Shown: piece after piece, positions 18,978 through 28,450 of the stretch
Layout of the letters: each line of letters starts with the position of its first letter
How positions within the stretch are numbered: position 1 is the first letter of the stretch
NCBI GenBank assembly: GCA_021732995.1
Contig: JAKFWA010000128.1
Coordinates: 48,845 to 112,844, forward strand
Length of the DNA: 64,000 nucleotides
Reading direction: 5' to 3'
From: Planctomycetaceae bacterium
Lineage (GTDB): Bacteria; Planctomycetota; Planctomycetia; Planctomycetales; Planctomycetaceae
Notes under the pieces: model-generated
What the model was told of the DNA's origin: nothing
The model's input: the letters and a program-made list of their open reading frames with translations, nothing else
The model's database searches: none
Position numbers and translations under genes: made by a program

Positions 18978-20294
18978 CTAATACGGCTTGGTCTGGCCCG
19001 GTGTGGGGACCATGTACTCGCCCTTATCGTTCGGCAGTGTGCCCGGCTTGGCATCCCAGGAGAGGTCGGCCGGAACGAGATTCATCGGCGCGTTCAGAGC
19101 GTCATCCCAAGTGATCAACTTGCCGGAGTAGCAAGCCATGCGACCCATGATCGCGGTGAGCGTGCTCTTCGCACCATTCTCGCCTTCGTTGTAGGGCATG
19201 TCGTTGCGGATTGCGGCAAAGAGATCGTCGTGCTCCTGCTGATACGGATCCTTACCACCACGCTTGCTGCGCCACTTCTCGCCGCCGGAGGTGATCGAAC
19301 CAGCGCTGACGTCCGAGTAGCCCTTCGTGCCATGAGCATGCTCAGTCACGCTGTGCCAGCAGTTGGCCTGATGCAGGCACTGGCTAAACATCTTGGCGCC
19401 GCTCTTGAAGGTGTACTCGACAGCGAAGTGGTCGTAGATCTCGCCGTACTTCTTGTCGGTGCGCACCTGACGACCACCGATACCGTGGCACTCGATCGGG
19501 TAGTCGTTCATCACCCAGTTGCCCACGTCCAGATTGTGGATGTGTTGCTCGCAGATGTGATCGCCCGACAGCCAGTTGTAATAGTACCAGTTGCGAACCT
19601 GATACTCCATTTCCGACTTGCATTGCTCACGCGTGCGACGTGGATCCCACACTCCACCGCTGTTCCAGTACACGCGCAGGGCGAGGATGTCACCAATCGC
19701 GCCGTCGTGCAGTTGCTTGATGGTTTCCAGGTAGTGAGCCTGATGATGGCGTTGCAGACCAACACCGATCTTCAGGTTCTTTTCCTTGGCCAGCTTGCAG
19801 GCTTCGAGAACCTGACGCACACCAGCCGCGTCACTCGCGACCGGCTTCTCCATGAAGACGTGCTTGCCAGCCTTGATGGCAGCTTCGACCTGACGCGGAC
19901 GGAAGCCCGGCGGAGTCGCCAGAACCACCAGATCCACGCCACTGGTCAGCAGCTTTTCAAAGCCGTCCAGGCCAACGAACTTGTGATCATTGTCGACGGC
20001 GACGCGGTCCTTGGCACGATCGCCCAAAGCTTTCGTAATCGACTGCAGGCCGTTTTCCAGTTCATCTGGAAACGCATCAGCCACAGCCACCAGTTTGATC
20101 GGCCCTTCAGTGCTCAATGCCTGGACGGCAGCACCACGACCACGACCACCCACGCCCACAACACCGATACGGATCGTGTCGTTGGGTGCGGCATAAGCAC
20201 GAGAAGCCACCGCGGAACTCAACAGCATGCCCGCACTGAGCGCCGTCGACGCTTGCAAAAACTCGCGTCGCGAAGACCCAAGCTTATCTGACAT
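18978..20294 (-). CDS. Gfo/Idh/MocA family oxidoreductase with Tat leader
   Basis: A 438-residue protein. A twin-arginine-type leader (SSRREFLQAS at 7-16, hydrophobic core to about 30, SRAYAA) suggests export of the folded enzyme with its cofactor. The NAD(P)-binding fold follows with GVVGVGGRGRGA (44-55) and the catalytic-lysine motif EKPVA, then a C-terminal domain with VYWNSGGVWDPRR and a His-rich DHICEQHIHNLD. The family oxidises or epimerises sugars and inositols; Planctomycetota carry many exported copies. The ATG at 20294 has GGAGA upstream. A run of nine G lies 17 bases before the start. Substrate unknown. Confidence 0.9.
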   Translation of the reverse strand: MSDKLGSSRREFLQASTALSAGMLLSSAVASRAYAAPNDTIRIGVVGVGGRGRGAAVQALSTEGPIKLVAVADAFPDELENGLQSITKALGDRAKDRVAVDNDHKFVGLDGFEKLLTSGVDLVVLATPPGFRPRQVEAAIKAGKHVFMEKPVASDAAGVRQVLEACKLAKEKNLKIGVGLQRHHQAHYLETIKQLHDGAIGDILALRVYWNSGGVWDPRRTREQCKSEMEYQVRNWYYYNWLSGDHICEQHIHNLDVGNWVMNDYPIECHGIGGRQVRTDKKYGEIYDHFAVEYTFKSGAKMFSQCLHQANCWHSVTEHAHGTKGYSDVSAGSITSGGEKWRSKRGGKDPYQQEHDDLFAAIRNDMPYNEGENGAKSTLTAIMGRMACYSGKLITWDDALNAPMNLVPADLSWDAKPGTLPNDKGEYMVPTPGQTKPY

Positions 20295-20350
20295 GAAAAC
20301 GTCTCCAATCGGGGGGGGGAAATGAGGAGCTGAGAATCTAAGAAACAGCA

Positions 20351-20390
20351 AAGGCGAACACGCGGCAATCAAGCCGACGTCATTCGCCTT
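20351..20390 (-). terminator. Bulged hairpin after an FGE-like gene
   Basis: An 8-bp outer stem (20351-20358 with 20383-20390) and an inner CGGC/GCCG stem lie 6 bases after the stop of the minus-strand gene ending at 20397. The T-rich part that follows is imperfect, so this is a likely but not certain terminator. Confidence 0.55.
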
Positions 20391-20396
20391 ATAGAA

Positions 20397-21455
20397 CTAA
20401 TCGCGTTCGATGTTTTCTTCCGGGGCCAGGTTGAGCTTCAACTTCTGCTCAGGCGTGGCTGGAGTCAGCGGACGAACCAGACGGAAGCCGACGTGCAGAG
20501 CATCGGTCATGTACCACTTGCTCTTCGGTACCTGCGGGTCCTGAACCTTCCACTCGGGAGTGGAGAAAATGCGGCTGGCGCTGCGGCAGCCATCGGGATC
20601 GGTATCCCACGAACCACCACGAACCACTCGCGGGTACAGCTTCTTGGCCGGGAAGACCGGCGAGTTCACCACGCCACCCTTGGCGGCCAGCGTCTTGTAG
20701 AACCCGGCGTCATATTCATCGACGCACCACTCACAGACATTGCCGTGCATGTCGTAGAGACCCCACGGATTGGGCTTCTTCTGACCGACTTTGTGATACT
20801 TCTCATCACTGTTGTCGTAGTTCCAGGCATACTCGCCCAGCTTCGACTTGTCGTCGCCAAAGGAGTACGCAGTGGTCGTGCCAGCGCGGCAAGCGTATTC
20901 CCACTCCGCTTCCGTCGGCAGGCGGTAGTAATGGCCAGTCTTCTGGCTGAGCCATTCACAATAGGTCTTCGCCGCCAATTGAGTCATACAGATGGCCGGG
21001 AAGCCATCATGTCCCATACCGAACGTCATATCGGTGTAAGGTTTGGTTGGTCGGGTCACCGCGTCAGCGACCTTATCCAATTCCGTACCCTTCAGATTCA
21101 GCAGCTTGCGGCGTTGGATGTCGAGGTTGTACGACCAGATGTCGTATTCTTCCCAAGTGACTTCGTGCTTGCCCATCCAGAACGGCTCGATCTTGACCTT
21201 AACCTGCGGGCCTTCGTCTTCCTTACGGTCGGCTTCACTGGCAGGACTGCCCAGCAGGAATTCGCCGCCGGGAATAGCTTGCATCTCGTAGCTGATTTCC
21301 GTTCCGGGGATGACCTGCTTGTAAGCTTTCATCTCCTTCTCGGTCTTGGCTTCCGCAGCCGGGTTCTTGGAATCATCAGCCTGAGCGAGCGGCAGCAGCG
21401 AAAACATCGCGGCAATAAGGCTGACACGGCGAAGACAGAACGACAAACTCTTCAT
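20397..21455 (-). CDS. Secreted FGE/SUMF1-family protein without catalytic cysteine pair
   Basis: A 352-residue protein with a signal peptide ([14 protein letters not shown]). The formylglycine-generating-enzyme sulfatase fold is clear: [62 protein letters not shown] and HVGFRLVR. At the place where true FGE has two cysteines five residues apart the sequence is [17 protein letters not shown], so only one Cys is present. It therefore probably does not make formylglycine; such relatives act as C-type-lectin-like or other enzymes. GAGAG precedes the ATG at 21455. It is divergent from apbE. Confidence 0.88.
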   Translation of the reverse strand: MKSLSFCLRRVSLIAAMFSLLPLAQADDSKNPAAEAKTEKEMKAYKQVIPGTEISYEMQAIPGGEFLLGSPASEADRKEDEGPQVKVKIEPFWMGKHEVTWEEYDIWSYNLDIQRRKLLNLKGTELDKVADAVTRPTKPYTDMTFGMGHDGFPAICMTQLAAKTYCEWLSQKTGHYYRLPTEAEWEYACRAGTTTAYSFGDDKSKLGEYAWNYDNSDEKYHKVGQKKPNPWGLYDMHGNVCEWCVDEYDAGFYKTLAAKGGVVNSPVFPAKKLYPRVVRGGSWDTDPDGCRSASRIFSTPEWKVQDPQVPKSKWYMTDALHVGFRLVRPLTPATPEQKLKLNLAPEENIERD

Positions 21456-21569
21456 TGGCAAGTGCTCTCAATGCTTGAGAGAGGATGAAATCTCGTCGGC
21501 CCGAATCGTCCGCGGCCAAGTGAGGCAGCGCACAAATTGACGAACCAACACAAAACGGAAGTGACTGCA

Positions 21570-22676
21570 ATGGCGGGTGCTGATCAGGCTGCTGAATGCA
21601 GCCGCAGGAATTGGATTCGAATGATTGCCCTACTCCTGTATTGGCTCGTCACAGCCAACGCGGCACACGCTCAAGCACCAGGCCCGATGCGCTTCGAGTT
21701 CACCCAAGTCGAAATGGGCGTCCAATTCCGACTTGTATTCTACGCCTCCTCTGCCGAGGCAGCAAACAAGGCTGCAACAGCAACATTCGATCGCATCAAA
21801 GAACTCAACGACATCCTGTCCGACTACGACTCGAACAGTGAGCTGATGAAGCTGTGCACAGCGTCTTCTCCCGGCCATCCGGTCGAAGTCGGTCCTGATC
21901 TTTGGAATGTTCTGAAGAGTTCAGATGAGATCTCTCGGCTCTCGGATGGCGCCTTTGACGTCACAGTGGGTCATCTGACGAAGCTTTGGCGCCGGGCGCG
22001 TCGGCAGAAGCAATTGCCTGAGCCGCAAGAGTTGAAACTTGCCCTGAGTTCCGTCGGCTATCGACTCGTCGAATTGCGAACCGATGCAGAACGTCGTCTA
22101 GTCGAACTCAAGCAGGCTGGGATGCGTTTAGACCTCGGTGGCATCGCCAAGGGCTACGCATCAGATGAGGCCCTGAAAGTTCTGCGAAAGCATGGAATCA
22201 CCCGCGCTTTGGTGGCTGCAAGCGGCGATGTCGCGGTCGCTGACGCGCCGCCGGACCAGGATGCGTGGACCGTGGCGGTCGAATCTCCGTCGGCGCCCGG
22301 CCAGAACATTCGCAAGCTGAAACTCGTCAATCAGGCCGTCTCAACTTCTGGTGATGCCTACCAGTTCGTGGAAATCGACGGCAAGAGATACTCGCACATT
22401 CTAAGCCCTCGAACGGGACTAGGCCTTACTCAACGCGGCAGCGCGACAGTGATCTCAACTCGCGGAATAACGACTGACGCCGTCGACACCGCTGTCGTCA
22501 TCCTGGGACCGAAACGTGGCCTGGAACTTATCGCCAAGTTGCAGAAGCAAGGCGAGCAGATCGAGGTGCTGAATGTGCTGGTCGATGAGACCAACACGCC
22601 ACACGAAACAATGTCTCCGGGCTTCGCAAAGTTTGTCGTGCAGGAGGCCGACCAACAAAAAAAGCCCTCGGAGTAA
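21570..22676 (+). CDS. apbE: FAD:protein FMN transferase
   Basis: A 368-residue ApbE, which links FMN covalently to threonine in partner flavoproteins such as NqrB/NqrC, RnfG or related redox proteins. After a single N-terminal hydrophobic segment or leader (about 18-35), family blocks are LNDILSDYDSNSEL, LDLGGIAKGYASDEAL, AASGDVAV, SGDAYQF, SHILSPRTG and the metal-binding TTDAVDTAVVILG. I choose the ATG at 21570 with GGAAG upstream; an in-frame TTG 33 bases earlier is less likely. No target flavoprotein is encoded next to it. Confidence 0.92.
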   Translation: MAGADQAAECSRRNWIRMIALLLYWLVTANAAHAQAPGPMRFEFTQVEMGVQFRLVFYASSAEAANKAATATFDRIKELNDILSDYDSNSELMKLCTASSPGHPVEVGPDLWNVLKSSDEISRLSDGAFDVTVGHLTKLWRRARRQKQLPEPQELKLALSSVGYRLVELRTDAERRLVELKQAGMRLDLGGIAKGYASDEALKVLRKHGITRALVAASGDVAVADAPPDQDAWTVAVESPSAPGQNIRKLKLVNQAVSTSGDAYQFVEIDGKRYSHILSPRTGLGLTQRGSATVISTRGITTDAVDTAVVILGPKRGLELIAKLQKQGEQIEVLNVLVDETNTPHETMSPGFAKFVVQEADQQKKPSE

Positions 22677-22690
22677 ACTCCGGGGGCTTT
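22661..22690. terminator. Bidirectional terminator between apbE and csrA
   Basis: A 13-bp stem with one G-U pair (22661-22673 with 22678-22690) and loop TAAA, which includes the apbE stop codon. On the minus strand it runs into seven T, so it is a strong terminator for csrA; on the plus strand it ends in TTT. Confidence 0.85.
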
Positions 22691-22713
22691 CATATTCAGC
22701 GCCGCTGCAAACT

Positions 22714-22932
22714 TCAGCGAGGTAGATTCGGGAGACCGGCGACACAGTCGGCTTCGACCTCCACAACAATCTCCGTCTTACCGGAGCTGCAGAGTTCTTC
22801 GCGGACGATATTCATGTCGCGAGGTGCATCGATCCCTAACCGTACGGTATTGGGACCAATACGGACGATGGTGACTTGAACTTTGTCACCGATCAGGATT
22901 TTCTCGCCTGGCTTCCTTGATAGCACCAACAT
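22714..22932 (-). CDS. csrA: Carbon storage regulator, translational repressor
   Basis: A 72-residue CsrA/RsmA, an RNA-binding dimer that blocks ribosome binding at GGA motifs. MLVLSRKPGEKILIGD, VTIVRIGPNTVRLGIDAP and the RNA-contacting VREE are conserved. AGGAGG lies 8 bases before the ATG, an unusually perfect site for this window. In Planctomycetota and Firmicutes CsrA often controls flagellin through FliW, but no fliW is present here. Confidence 0.96.
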   Translation of the reverse strand: MLVLSRKPGEKILIGDKVQVTIVRIGPNTVRLGIDAPRDMNIVREELCSSGKTEIVVEVEADCVAGLPNLPR

Positions 22933-23426
22933 GTCTCAGCCTCCTCTTTGGAGAAACGGGCATCCTTGCTCTCGGACCTACGCCGAGCGGCGGTCGCAAC
23001 ATTGCTACCACCTGTCACAGTCGAGCCACCACAACCCACTGTGACCGCCATATCGCACACTTGAGGCGCCGCCTCGCTAGCGTGCGTATCTATGACTCTA
23101 GCAAGCTAAAATCGGAATTCCAAGCATTCCAGAAATTTTTGTCATATCGTTCGCTTGCGTTCCTTGACACTACATGTCAGCCAACCTCCGTGGGTTACCA
23201 GAAGTACCTTCTTGGACAGCTTAACATCAGCCCGAACTCGATTCGCAAGCTGCGGACGAACCCGAAAACATTCTGAGCCCGATTTCGGTAATTTGGCCCC
23301 CATGAGCGACTTGCGACGGCACTAGGGCTTTGAAACACTTCGCCGCGCGTCGCGGCGGCTGAAGTGAATTCAGCAGCGACCACCCGGATTCAACCCTCGA
23401 AAGTAGCCCGCAGAAGGAGCCTGCAC
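22933..23426. other. Gene-free divergent region
   Basis: About 490 bases between csrA (minus) and an oxidoreductase (plus). It must hold the csrA promoter. A very GC-rich hairpin (CGCCGCG/CGCGGCG, 23341-23357) lies 70 bases before the oxidoreductase start and is flanked by CACTT/AAGTG. No believable gene or RNA was recognised. Confidence 0.5.
23341..23357. other. GC-rich hairpin upstream of oxidoreductase
   Basis: A perfect 7-bp GC stem with a 3-base loop, flanked by outer complementary CACTT and AAGTG. No T-run follows. It could be a leader structure or part of a transcription stop for upstream reads. Confidence 0.4.
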
Positions 23427-24527
23427 ATGGTGCGGATTGGGATCATCGGCTTGGGTTTTATGGGGATGACCCATTTCGAAGGCGCGACAAAATTCAAGAC
23501 AGACGCCAAATCCGGACGCCGCGCGATCGCGGGCTCAAAGCTGAAGAACGCTAAGGTCACGGCCATCGCCACGCGTGACACTGCGCGACTCGAAGGCGAC
23601 TGGACCAGCATCCAAGGCAACTTCGGACCGCGCGGCGAACGCAACGATCTGACGGGCATCAAGAAATACGCTGACTACGAAGACCTGCTCAACGACCCGG
23701 ACATCGATCTGGTCGACGTCTGCCTGCCGCCGAATCTGCATGAAGAGATCGTGCTGAAAGCCGTCGCGGCGAAGAAGCATGTCATCGTCGAGAAGCCCAT
23801 CGCTATTGAGGCAGCAGCCGCCGACCGGATGGTCAAAGCCGCCGACAAGGCCGGCGTGAAGTTCATGGTGGCTCAGGTACTGCCGTTCTTCCCCGAGTTC
23901 GCCTTCGCATCGGAAGCCATTCACTCTGCCAAGTACGGTAAACTCAAAGCTGCTCACTTCCGCCGGGTGATCTGCCAGCCTGACTGGTCCAAAGCTCTGG
24001 GCGACTTCAAGAAGTCTGGCGGTTGGGGTATCGATCTGCACATCCACGACAATCACTTCATCAACACCATCTGCGGCACACCGCGCGAAGTGTTCTCACG
24101 AGGATCACTCCTCGAAGGCTTTGTGAACCACGTGCATACGTCCTATGTCTACGATGATCCGAGCCTGGCTGTGTCGTGTGTCAGCGGTGGCATCGCAGCC
24201 AAGGGACTCGCGTTCGCGCATGGCTTCGAGATCTATCTCGAAAACGCCACGCTGCTGTATGGAGCCGGAACCTACGACGGTCAGTGGATTGCCGATCGCC
24301 CGCTGACGCTCATCACCAATTCTGGCAAGAAGGTCACTCAGCCCAAGTTGAAGGGCGGCGAAGAATGGTGCTCGGCGTTTACGGCTGAACTACAGGCTGC
24401 TGTGAACGGCATTGAGTCGGGACAGGTTTCCCCGATGCTGTCCGGCACGCTGGCGCGGGACGCACTCAAGCTGTGTTACGCCGAAGCAAAGAGCATTGCG
24501 ACGGGTCGGCTGGTTAAGGTGAATTAA
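23427..24527 (+). CDS. Gfo/Idh/MocA family oxidoreductase, cytoplasmic
   Basis: A 366-residue NAD(P)-dependent oxidoreductase without leader. It starts MVRIGIIGLGFMGMTHFEG, giving the dinucleotide-binding glycines at once, then DLVDVCLPPNLHEEI and VIVEKPIA with the catalytic lysine. A GDFKKSGGWGIDLHIHDNHF block follows in the C-terminal domain. AAGGAG lies at ideal distance from the ATG at 23427; an in-frame extension upstream is not needed. Only 3 bases separate its stop from the next gene, so the two form an operon. Substrate is probably a sugar or cyclitol, unproven. Confidence 0.9.
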   Translation: MVRIGIIGLGFMGMTHFEGATKFKTDAKSGRRAIAGSKLKNAKVTAIATRDTARLEGDWTSIQGNFGPRGERNDLTGIKKYADYEDLLNDPDIDLVDVCLPPNLHEEIVLKAVAAKKHVIVEKPIAIEAAAADRMVKAADKAGVKFMVAQVLPFFPEFAFASEAIHSAKYGKLKAAHFRRVICQPDWSKALGDFKKSGGWGIDLHIHDNHFINTICGTPREVFSRGSLLEGFVNHVHTSYVYDDPSLAVSCVSGGIAAKGLAFAHGFEIYLENATLLYGAGTYDGQWIADRPLTLITNSGKKVTQPKLKGGEEWCSAFTAELQAAVNGIESGQVSPMLSGTLARDALKLCYAEAKSIATGRLVKVN

Positions 24528-24530
24528 CGA

Positions 24531-25370
24531 ATGATTGAGAATCTGCCGCTTCGCAAGCACAAGCACAACGGCTTGACGATTGAAGGTTACTCCCGGGCCG
24601 CAGTGCAAAGTTATTGGCGAATCCCGGAACTCAAGATTGGTTTTGATCTCGGCGGTTGTCCCTGGAGCTTCACCGGCACATCCACGTTCCTGGTCACGCA
24701 CCCGCACCTCGACCACATGTCCTCGCTGCCAACGATTGTTGCGCGACGCCGCATGATGAAGATGTCGCAGCCGACAATCTACATGCCGGAGGACAGCGTT
24801 GAAGCGACCGAGCGTCTCATGAAAGTCTGGCAGCGTCTCGATCGCGGCCGCATGTATGCCAAACTGGTTGGGGTGAAAGCAGGTGACGAGTTCGAACTCT
24901 CACGCGAGCACGTTGTCACGGTCTTCCCGACAACGCACACCGTACCTTCGGTCGGCTACGTCATCTGGGAACGCCGCAAGAAGCTGCGGCCCGATCTGGC
25001 AGACAAGACTCAGGATCAGATCCGCGACATCAAGATGTCCGGCGAAGAAGTCTCAGTCGAAGTGCGCGTACCAATTGTCTGTTACACGGGAGACACGGCT
25101 CCGCCCGGATTGGATGCCTGCGAGCAGACTTACCTCTCCAAGATCCTGATCACGGAGATGACGTTCTTCCGACCCGAACATCGTCGCGAGAAGATTCACA
25201 AGTTCGGCCACATGCATCTGGACGATTTGCTCGAACGAGCTGACAAGTTCCAGAACGAACTGATCGTACTGACGCACCTCAGCACGCGCTATCACGACGG
25301 GCAGTTCCGCAAGCTGATTGAAGAGCGTTTCCCCGAGCATCTGCGTCAGAAGATCATGCTCTGGGTGTGA
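24531..25370 (+). CDS. Metallo-beta-lactamase fold hydrolase, RNase Z-like
   Basis: A 279-residue MBL-fold protein. The zinc motif is His57-x-His59-x-Asp61-His62 (THPHLDHM), followed by a second metal ligand region [12 protein letters not shown] and a distal His in [10 protein letters not shown]. The arrangement, with a [11 protein letters not shown] stretch, resembles the ribonuclease Z/ElaC branch or plant RNase Z-like proteins, rather than beta-lactamases. It could process tRNA 3' ends or hydrolyse a small phosphodiester. It begins 3 bases after the oxidoreductase stop, a surprising partner for a tRNA-processing enzyme. Confidence 0.8.
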   Translation: MIENLPLRKHKHNGLTIEGYSRAAVQSYWRIPELKIGFDLGGCPWSFTGTSTFLVTHPHLDHMSSLPTIVARRRMMKMSQPTIYMPEDSVEATERLMKVWQRLDRGRMYAKLVGVKAGDEFELSREHVVTVFPTTHTVPSVGYVIWERRKKLRPDLADKTQDQIRDIKMSGEEVSVEVRVPIVCYTGDTAPPGLDACEQTYLSKILITEMTFFRPEHRREKIHKFGHMHLDDLLERADKFQNELIVLTHLSTRYHDGQFRKLIEERFPEHLRQKIMLWV

Positions 25371-25380
25371 GGCCAACCGC

Positions 25381-25408
25381 GTAGGACGAGTCTCCAGACT
25401 CGTCCTAC
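25381..25408. repeat. Perfect palindrome between convergent genes
   Basis: Thirteen bases (25381-25393) are repeated inverted at 25396-25408 with only 2 bases between, starting GTAGGACGAG. It sits in the 54-base gap between convergent stops. It has no T-run but may act as a shared terminator or be a REP-like element related to the GGAC-containing hairpins near 60.6 and 63.8 kb. Confidence 0.75.
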
Positions 25409-25424
25409 CAGGAGCACGGGCGAC

Positions 25425-27233
25425 TTACTTGCCAGGCGACTTCAAGCCACCATTTTCAGCCAGCGTCGCGTCCGTACCGCCTTCGGTCTCGGGCTTCGCC
25501 AGTGCGAAGAGACTGATGTCGCCGAATTTCTGCTTGCACTTTGGGCACGGTGTCTTGGCAATCGACTTGCCAGCCGGTCCGCCGAGCTTCTCTTTCTTGC
25601 GGGCATCTTCGCTGACGATCAAACCGCAGGCCGCACACTTGCGGCCCGAGATTTCGATCTTCATGGTCGTATCAGCCTTGTGGAACGGCGTGACTTCGAG
25701 CGATTCGACCATGCGGTCGCTGTAGTGGCAGCGCGACTTGCTCACGTTGTCCGTGAGCGGCACACCTTCGACATGCCCCAGATCCTTGATGCCGTATAGT
25801 TCGCTCAGCTTCTGAGAGAACTCACGGAACTCGGACAGATAGAACGAGATGAACAGGATGTCTTTTACATCCTTATCCTGATCGGTCACTGGCATACGAA
25901 CGGCAACACGTCCTTCACCGAAGACCGGCACACCCGCGAAGATCGACTCGTGAGCGTAAGCGGCAGGTTGCACGACCTGAATGCGCGGCAACTGATCCTT
26001 TCCGTAATCCCGATAGCCAGCCGCGGGCAGGTCCAGAATCTCTTTGTCGAGCCGCAGGTACTCCTGCAGCGGGCCGCGCAGTTCGTCGCGTTTCTTCTTG
26101 TTCTTCTCGCCCTTGAACAAGCCAGAACCCTGCTTGCCGTGAGCGATGATCACCAGGTGCTCGTCGGAGAACGCGAGGTCAACTTCGGCGAAGTCCTTCT
26201 CCATGCTGCCGGGCTTCAGCTTCAGCTTGGTCGGATCCAAGCTGTGCAGGTGCGCGTCGGCTACCCAGTGCAAGTATTTGCTTTGCTTCGCCTGCTCCTC
26301 AGCGGCTCGGCGTTCATCTTCCTTAACCTTCTTCAGATCGATTGCTGGCACATGGAAGAACGACTTGCACTTCGGACAACGCCCCGTCATGCCGCGATAA
26401 CGCTCTTCAACCTGAATCGCATGCCCGTTCGGGCAGTAGACCAGAGCATAACCCGCCAGCGCCGTCTTCTGGCCGCCGCGTTTCTGCTTGATGCGATCCT
26501 TGCGACGATCGGTGGCTTCCTGCTGCTCCTGCATGGCAATGTCGAGCAGTGGATCGCCAGTGGATTCAATCTTCTTGGCAGGCGCTGGCTTCGCCGGTTC
26601 CGGCTCTGCCTTGGTCTCGGCAGCAGCAGTTGCCGCAGCCGGAGTCTTCTCTGGAACTGGAGCCGGAGGCTCAGCGGCTTTGGCGCTCACTGGAGTCGAT
26701 GCGGCAACTGGCGTTTTGAACCCGTAGGTTTCCCCATCCTCTGCGGGAGGAACAACTTTCGGCTGGGGAGCGGGCGCAGATGCGGCCACAGGCGCCAGCG
26801 GTAAGTCGTCGAGCGACAAGCTGAATCCGAGTTCATCCTCGGACATCAGGTTCAGGCCGGGCGCCAGTTCGAAATCATCTTCATCGCCGTCGTCGTCATC
26901 ACCTACTGACTGCGGCGCGGCGTCCGGCATCAACTCGGCGTCAGGCTGGCTGAGAATCACTCGCTGCGGACCATCCTGCATCTTTTGATAGGCTTCAGCA
27001 ATATCGCTGCGCAGAAAGCCACCACAGCGCCAGCAGCGTACGAGTCCCTTCCGCACCATTTCGCCACAGTCCGGACACGGGATCTGATCCGCGGCCGCTC
27101 TGGCCACCGAGTCCACAACAGGGACCAGCAGTTCGGCCTCCGGCTTCAGCAGGTGATCACAGGTCGGGCACTGCAAAGTGTCGCTCAGCACCACGTTCTT
27201 GCAGTTCGGGCAGGAAACAATCGAGACGCTCAT
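25425..27233 (-). CDS. Multi-zinc-ribbon protein of unknown function
   Basis: A 602-residue protein with no known name. Two zinc ribbons open it: Cys8-x2-Cys11/Cys22-x2-Cys25 and Cys53-x2-Cys56/Cys67-x2-Cys70. A long Ala/Pro/Glu-rich, probably disordered stretch follows (about 85-240). A third ribbon of the CPNGH...CPKC type is near 263-290, then an alpha/beta domain of about 230 residues, and a fourth ribbon (CAAC...CPKC) close to the C-terminus. No signal peptide. The pattern suggests a scaffold or nucleic-acid/protein-binding role in the cytoplasm. Weak ribosome-binding site. It is divergent from corA. Confidence 0.8.
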   Translation of the reverse strand: MSVSIVSCPNCKNVVLSDTLQCPTCDHLLKPEAELLVPVVDSVARAAADQIPCPDCGEMVRKGLVRCWRCGGFLRSDIAEAYQKMQDGPQRVILSQPDAELMPDAAPQSVGDDDDGDEDDFELAPGLNLMSEDELGFSLSLDDLPLAPVAASAPAPQPKVVPPAEDGETYGFKTPVAASTPVSAKAAEPPAPVPEKTPAAATAAAETKAEPEPAKPAPAKKIESTGDPLLDIAMQEQQEATDRRKDRIKQKRGGQKTALAGYALVYCPNGHAIQVEERYRGMTGRCPKCKSFFHVPAIDLKKVKEDERRAAEEQAKQSKYLHWVADAHLHSLDPTKLKLKPGSMEKDFAEVDLAFSDEHLVIIAHGKQGSGLFKGEKNKKKRDELRGPLQEYLRLDKEILDLPAAGYRDYGKDQLPRIQVVQPAAYAHESIFAGVPVFGEGRVAVRMPVTDQDKDVKDILFISFYLSEFREFSQKLSELYGIKDLGHVEGVPLTDNVSKSRCHYSDRMVESLEVTPFHKADTTMKIEISGRKCAACGLIVSEDARKKEKLGGPAGKSIAKTPCPKCKQKFGDISLFALAKPETEGGTDATLAENGGLKSPGK

Positions 27234-27471
27234 GCGGATGGCTCACTAGCAGGCTCTACCCGGCCTTCTGGTGTTCTCACCAACTGGACCGGGCTAAGGA
27301 GACAACAAAGTCACACATCAAAATCATGTCGCAACGGCAGAATGACTGTAGCATACGGTCCAAAGCGAATACATCCGCCAAACTGCAGAGTAATACAGCA
27401 GCGCGGGCAACCTGGGGAGCGATCAACTCCCAGACCGGAATATCGCGCAGCTTCGCCGATGGGACGACTCC

Positions 27472-28449
27472 ATGATCATTGCCGCAGAACTCGACTTTCA
27501 GAACAAAGTCGATCGACAGGTTACTCTCGAAGATCTGTCGCAAACTCTAAAGTTCTGCGACGAAACTACTGGAGGCAAGTTCCGCTGGATCGATTTTTCC
27601 GGTGAACACGTTGAAGCCGCCGTTGAAGTAGTCGAAAAGTTCGGCGTGCAGCGGGCGGTGCTCGACGAAGTCACCCGGAATCGCCCCGTCCCATACTTTC
27701 TCGATCTGGACGAATGCATCTTCTTCACATTTTTAGACGCGGACTGGTCGGTCAGCGGGGTTAGCACCATTCCCATCGCGGTCTTCTTCGGCCCCACCTA
27801 CATGGTGACCGTGCATCGCGATCCATCCACCGTGATTGACTCCATTCATAAGAGCTATCTCAGAAACTTTCGGCGGATTGCGCTGTCGCCGGGTTTCCTG
27901 CTGTATGAACTCGCCGATCACCTTTCCGAAGAATACACGCAGGTCATTTGCGAAATCGCCGAAGACACCGAGGTGATTGAGGACAGCCTGTTCGAAAAAT
28001 CTGACGAAGGTGTCTTTACGCGGGTCGCAGATCTCATGCGATCTACGGTCGAGTTTTACAAAGTCGTCGTGTTCGCTCGCGAAGTTGTGCATGATCTGGC
28101 GACGACGCGTTCGCCGTTCATCCACGACACCACGCAACCATACCTGGAAAAGAAGGCCGTGCTGCTGGATCGGCTGAGCGCGGACATCGCCGCTGAGCGC
28201 GAAGTGCTTTCGGAAAGCGTGAACCTCTACCTCAGCATCGTCACGCACACGACCAACAAGTTCCTATCCCGCCTGACGGCGCTCGGGACGTTGTTCCTGC
28301 CGCTGTCGTTCTTCGCTGGCGTTTACGGCATGAACTTCGACAACCTGCCCGAACTGCATTGGGAATACGGCTACCACACGTTCTGGGGCATCGTCATTAC
28401 CTTTACTGTCAGCCTGCTGCTCTTCATGAAGCACAAGCGCTGGCTGTGA
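27472..28449 (+). CDS. corA: CorA-type magnesium/cobalt transporter
   Basis: A 325-residue CorA channel. The large N-terminal cytoplasmic domain is followed by two C-terminal membrane segments (about 268-288 and 305-320) joined by a loop with the signature YGMNFDNLPEL. The family takes up Mg2+ as a pentamer. Length and order are normal. The stop lies 1 base from the stop of the convergent FGE gene, leaving no room for a terminator between the two coding regions. Confidence 0.94.
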   Translation: MIIAAELDFQNKVDRQVTLEDLSQTLKFCDETTGGKFRWIDFSGEHVEAAVEVVEKFGVQRAVLDEVTRNRPVPYFLDLDECIFFTFLDADWSVSGVSTIPIAVFFGPTYMVTVHRDPSTVIDSIHKSYLRNFRRIALSPGFLLYELADHLSEEYTQVICEIAEDTEVIEDSLFEKSDEGVFTRVADLMRSTVEFYKVVVFAREVVHDLATTRSPFIHDTTQPYLEKKAVLLDRLSADIAAEREVLSESVNLYLSIVTHTTNKFLSRLTALGTLFLPLSFFAGVYGMNFDNLPELHWEYGYHTFWGIVITFTVSLLLFMKHKRWL

Positions 28450-28450
28450 G

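Noticed and set aside
18783..20291. A long open frame (502 codons, plus strand) opposite the Tat-type oxidoreductase
   Set aside because: It is antisense to a gene with clear motifs and a ribosome-binding site; its translation has no domain pattern. High GC makes such open antisense frames common.
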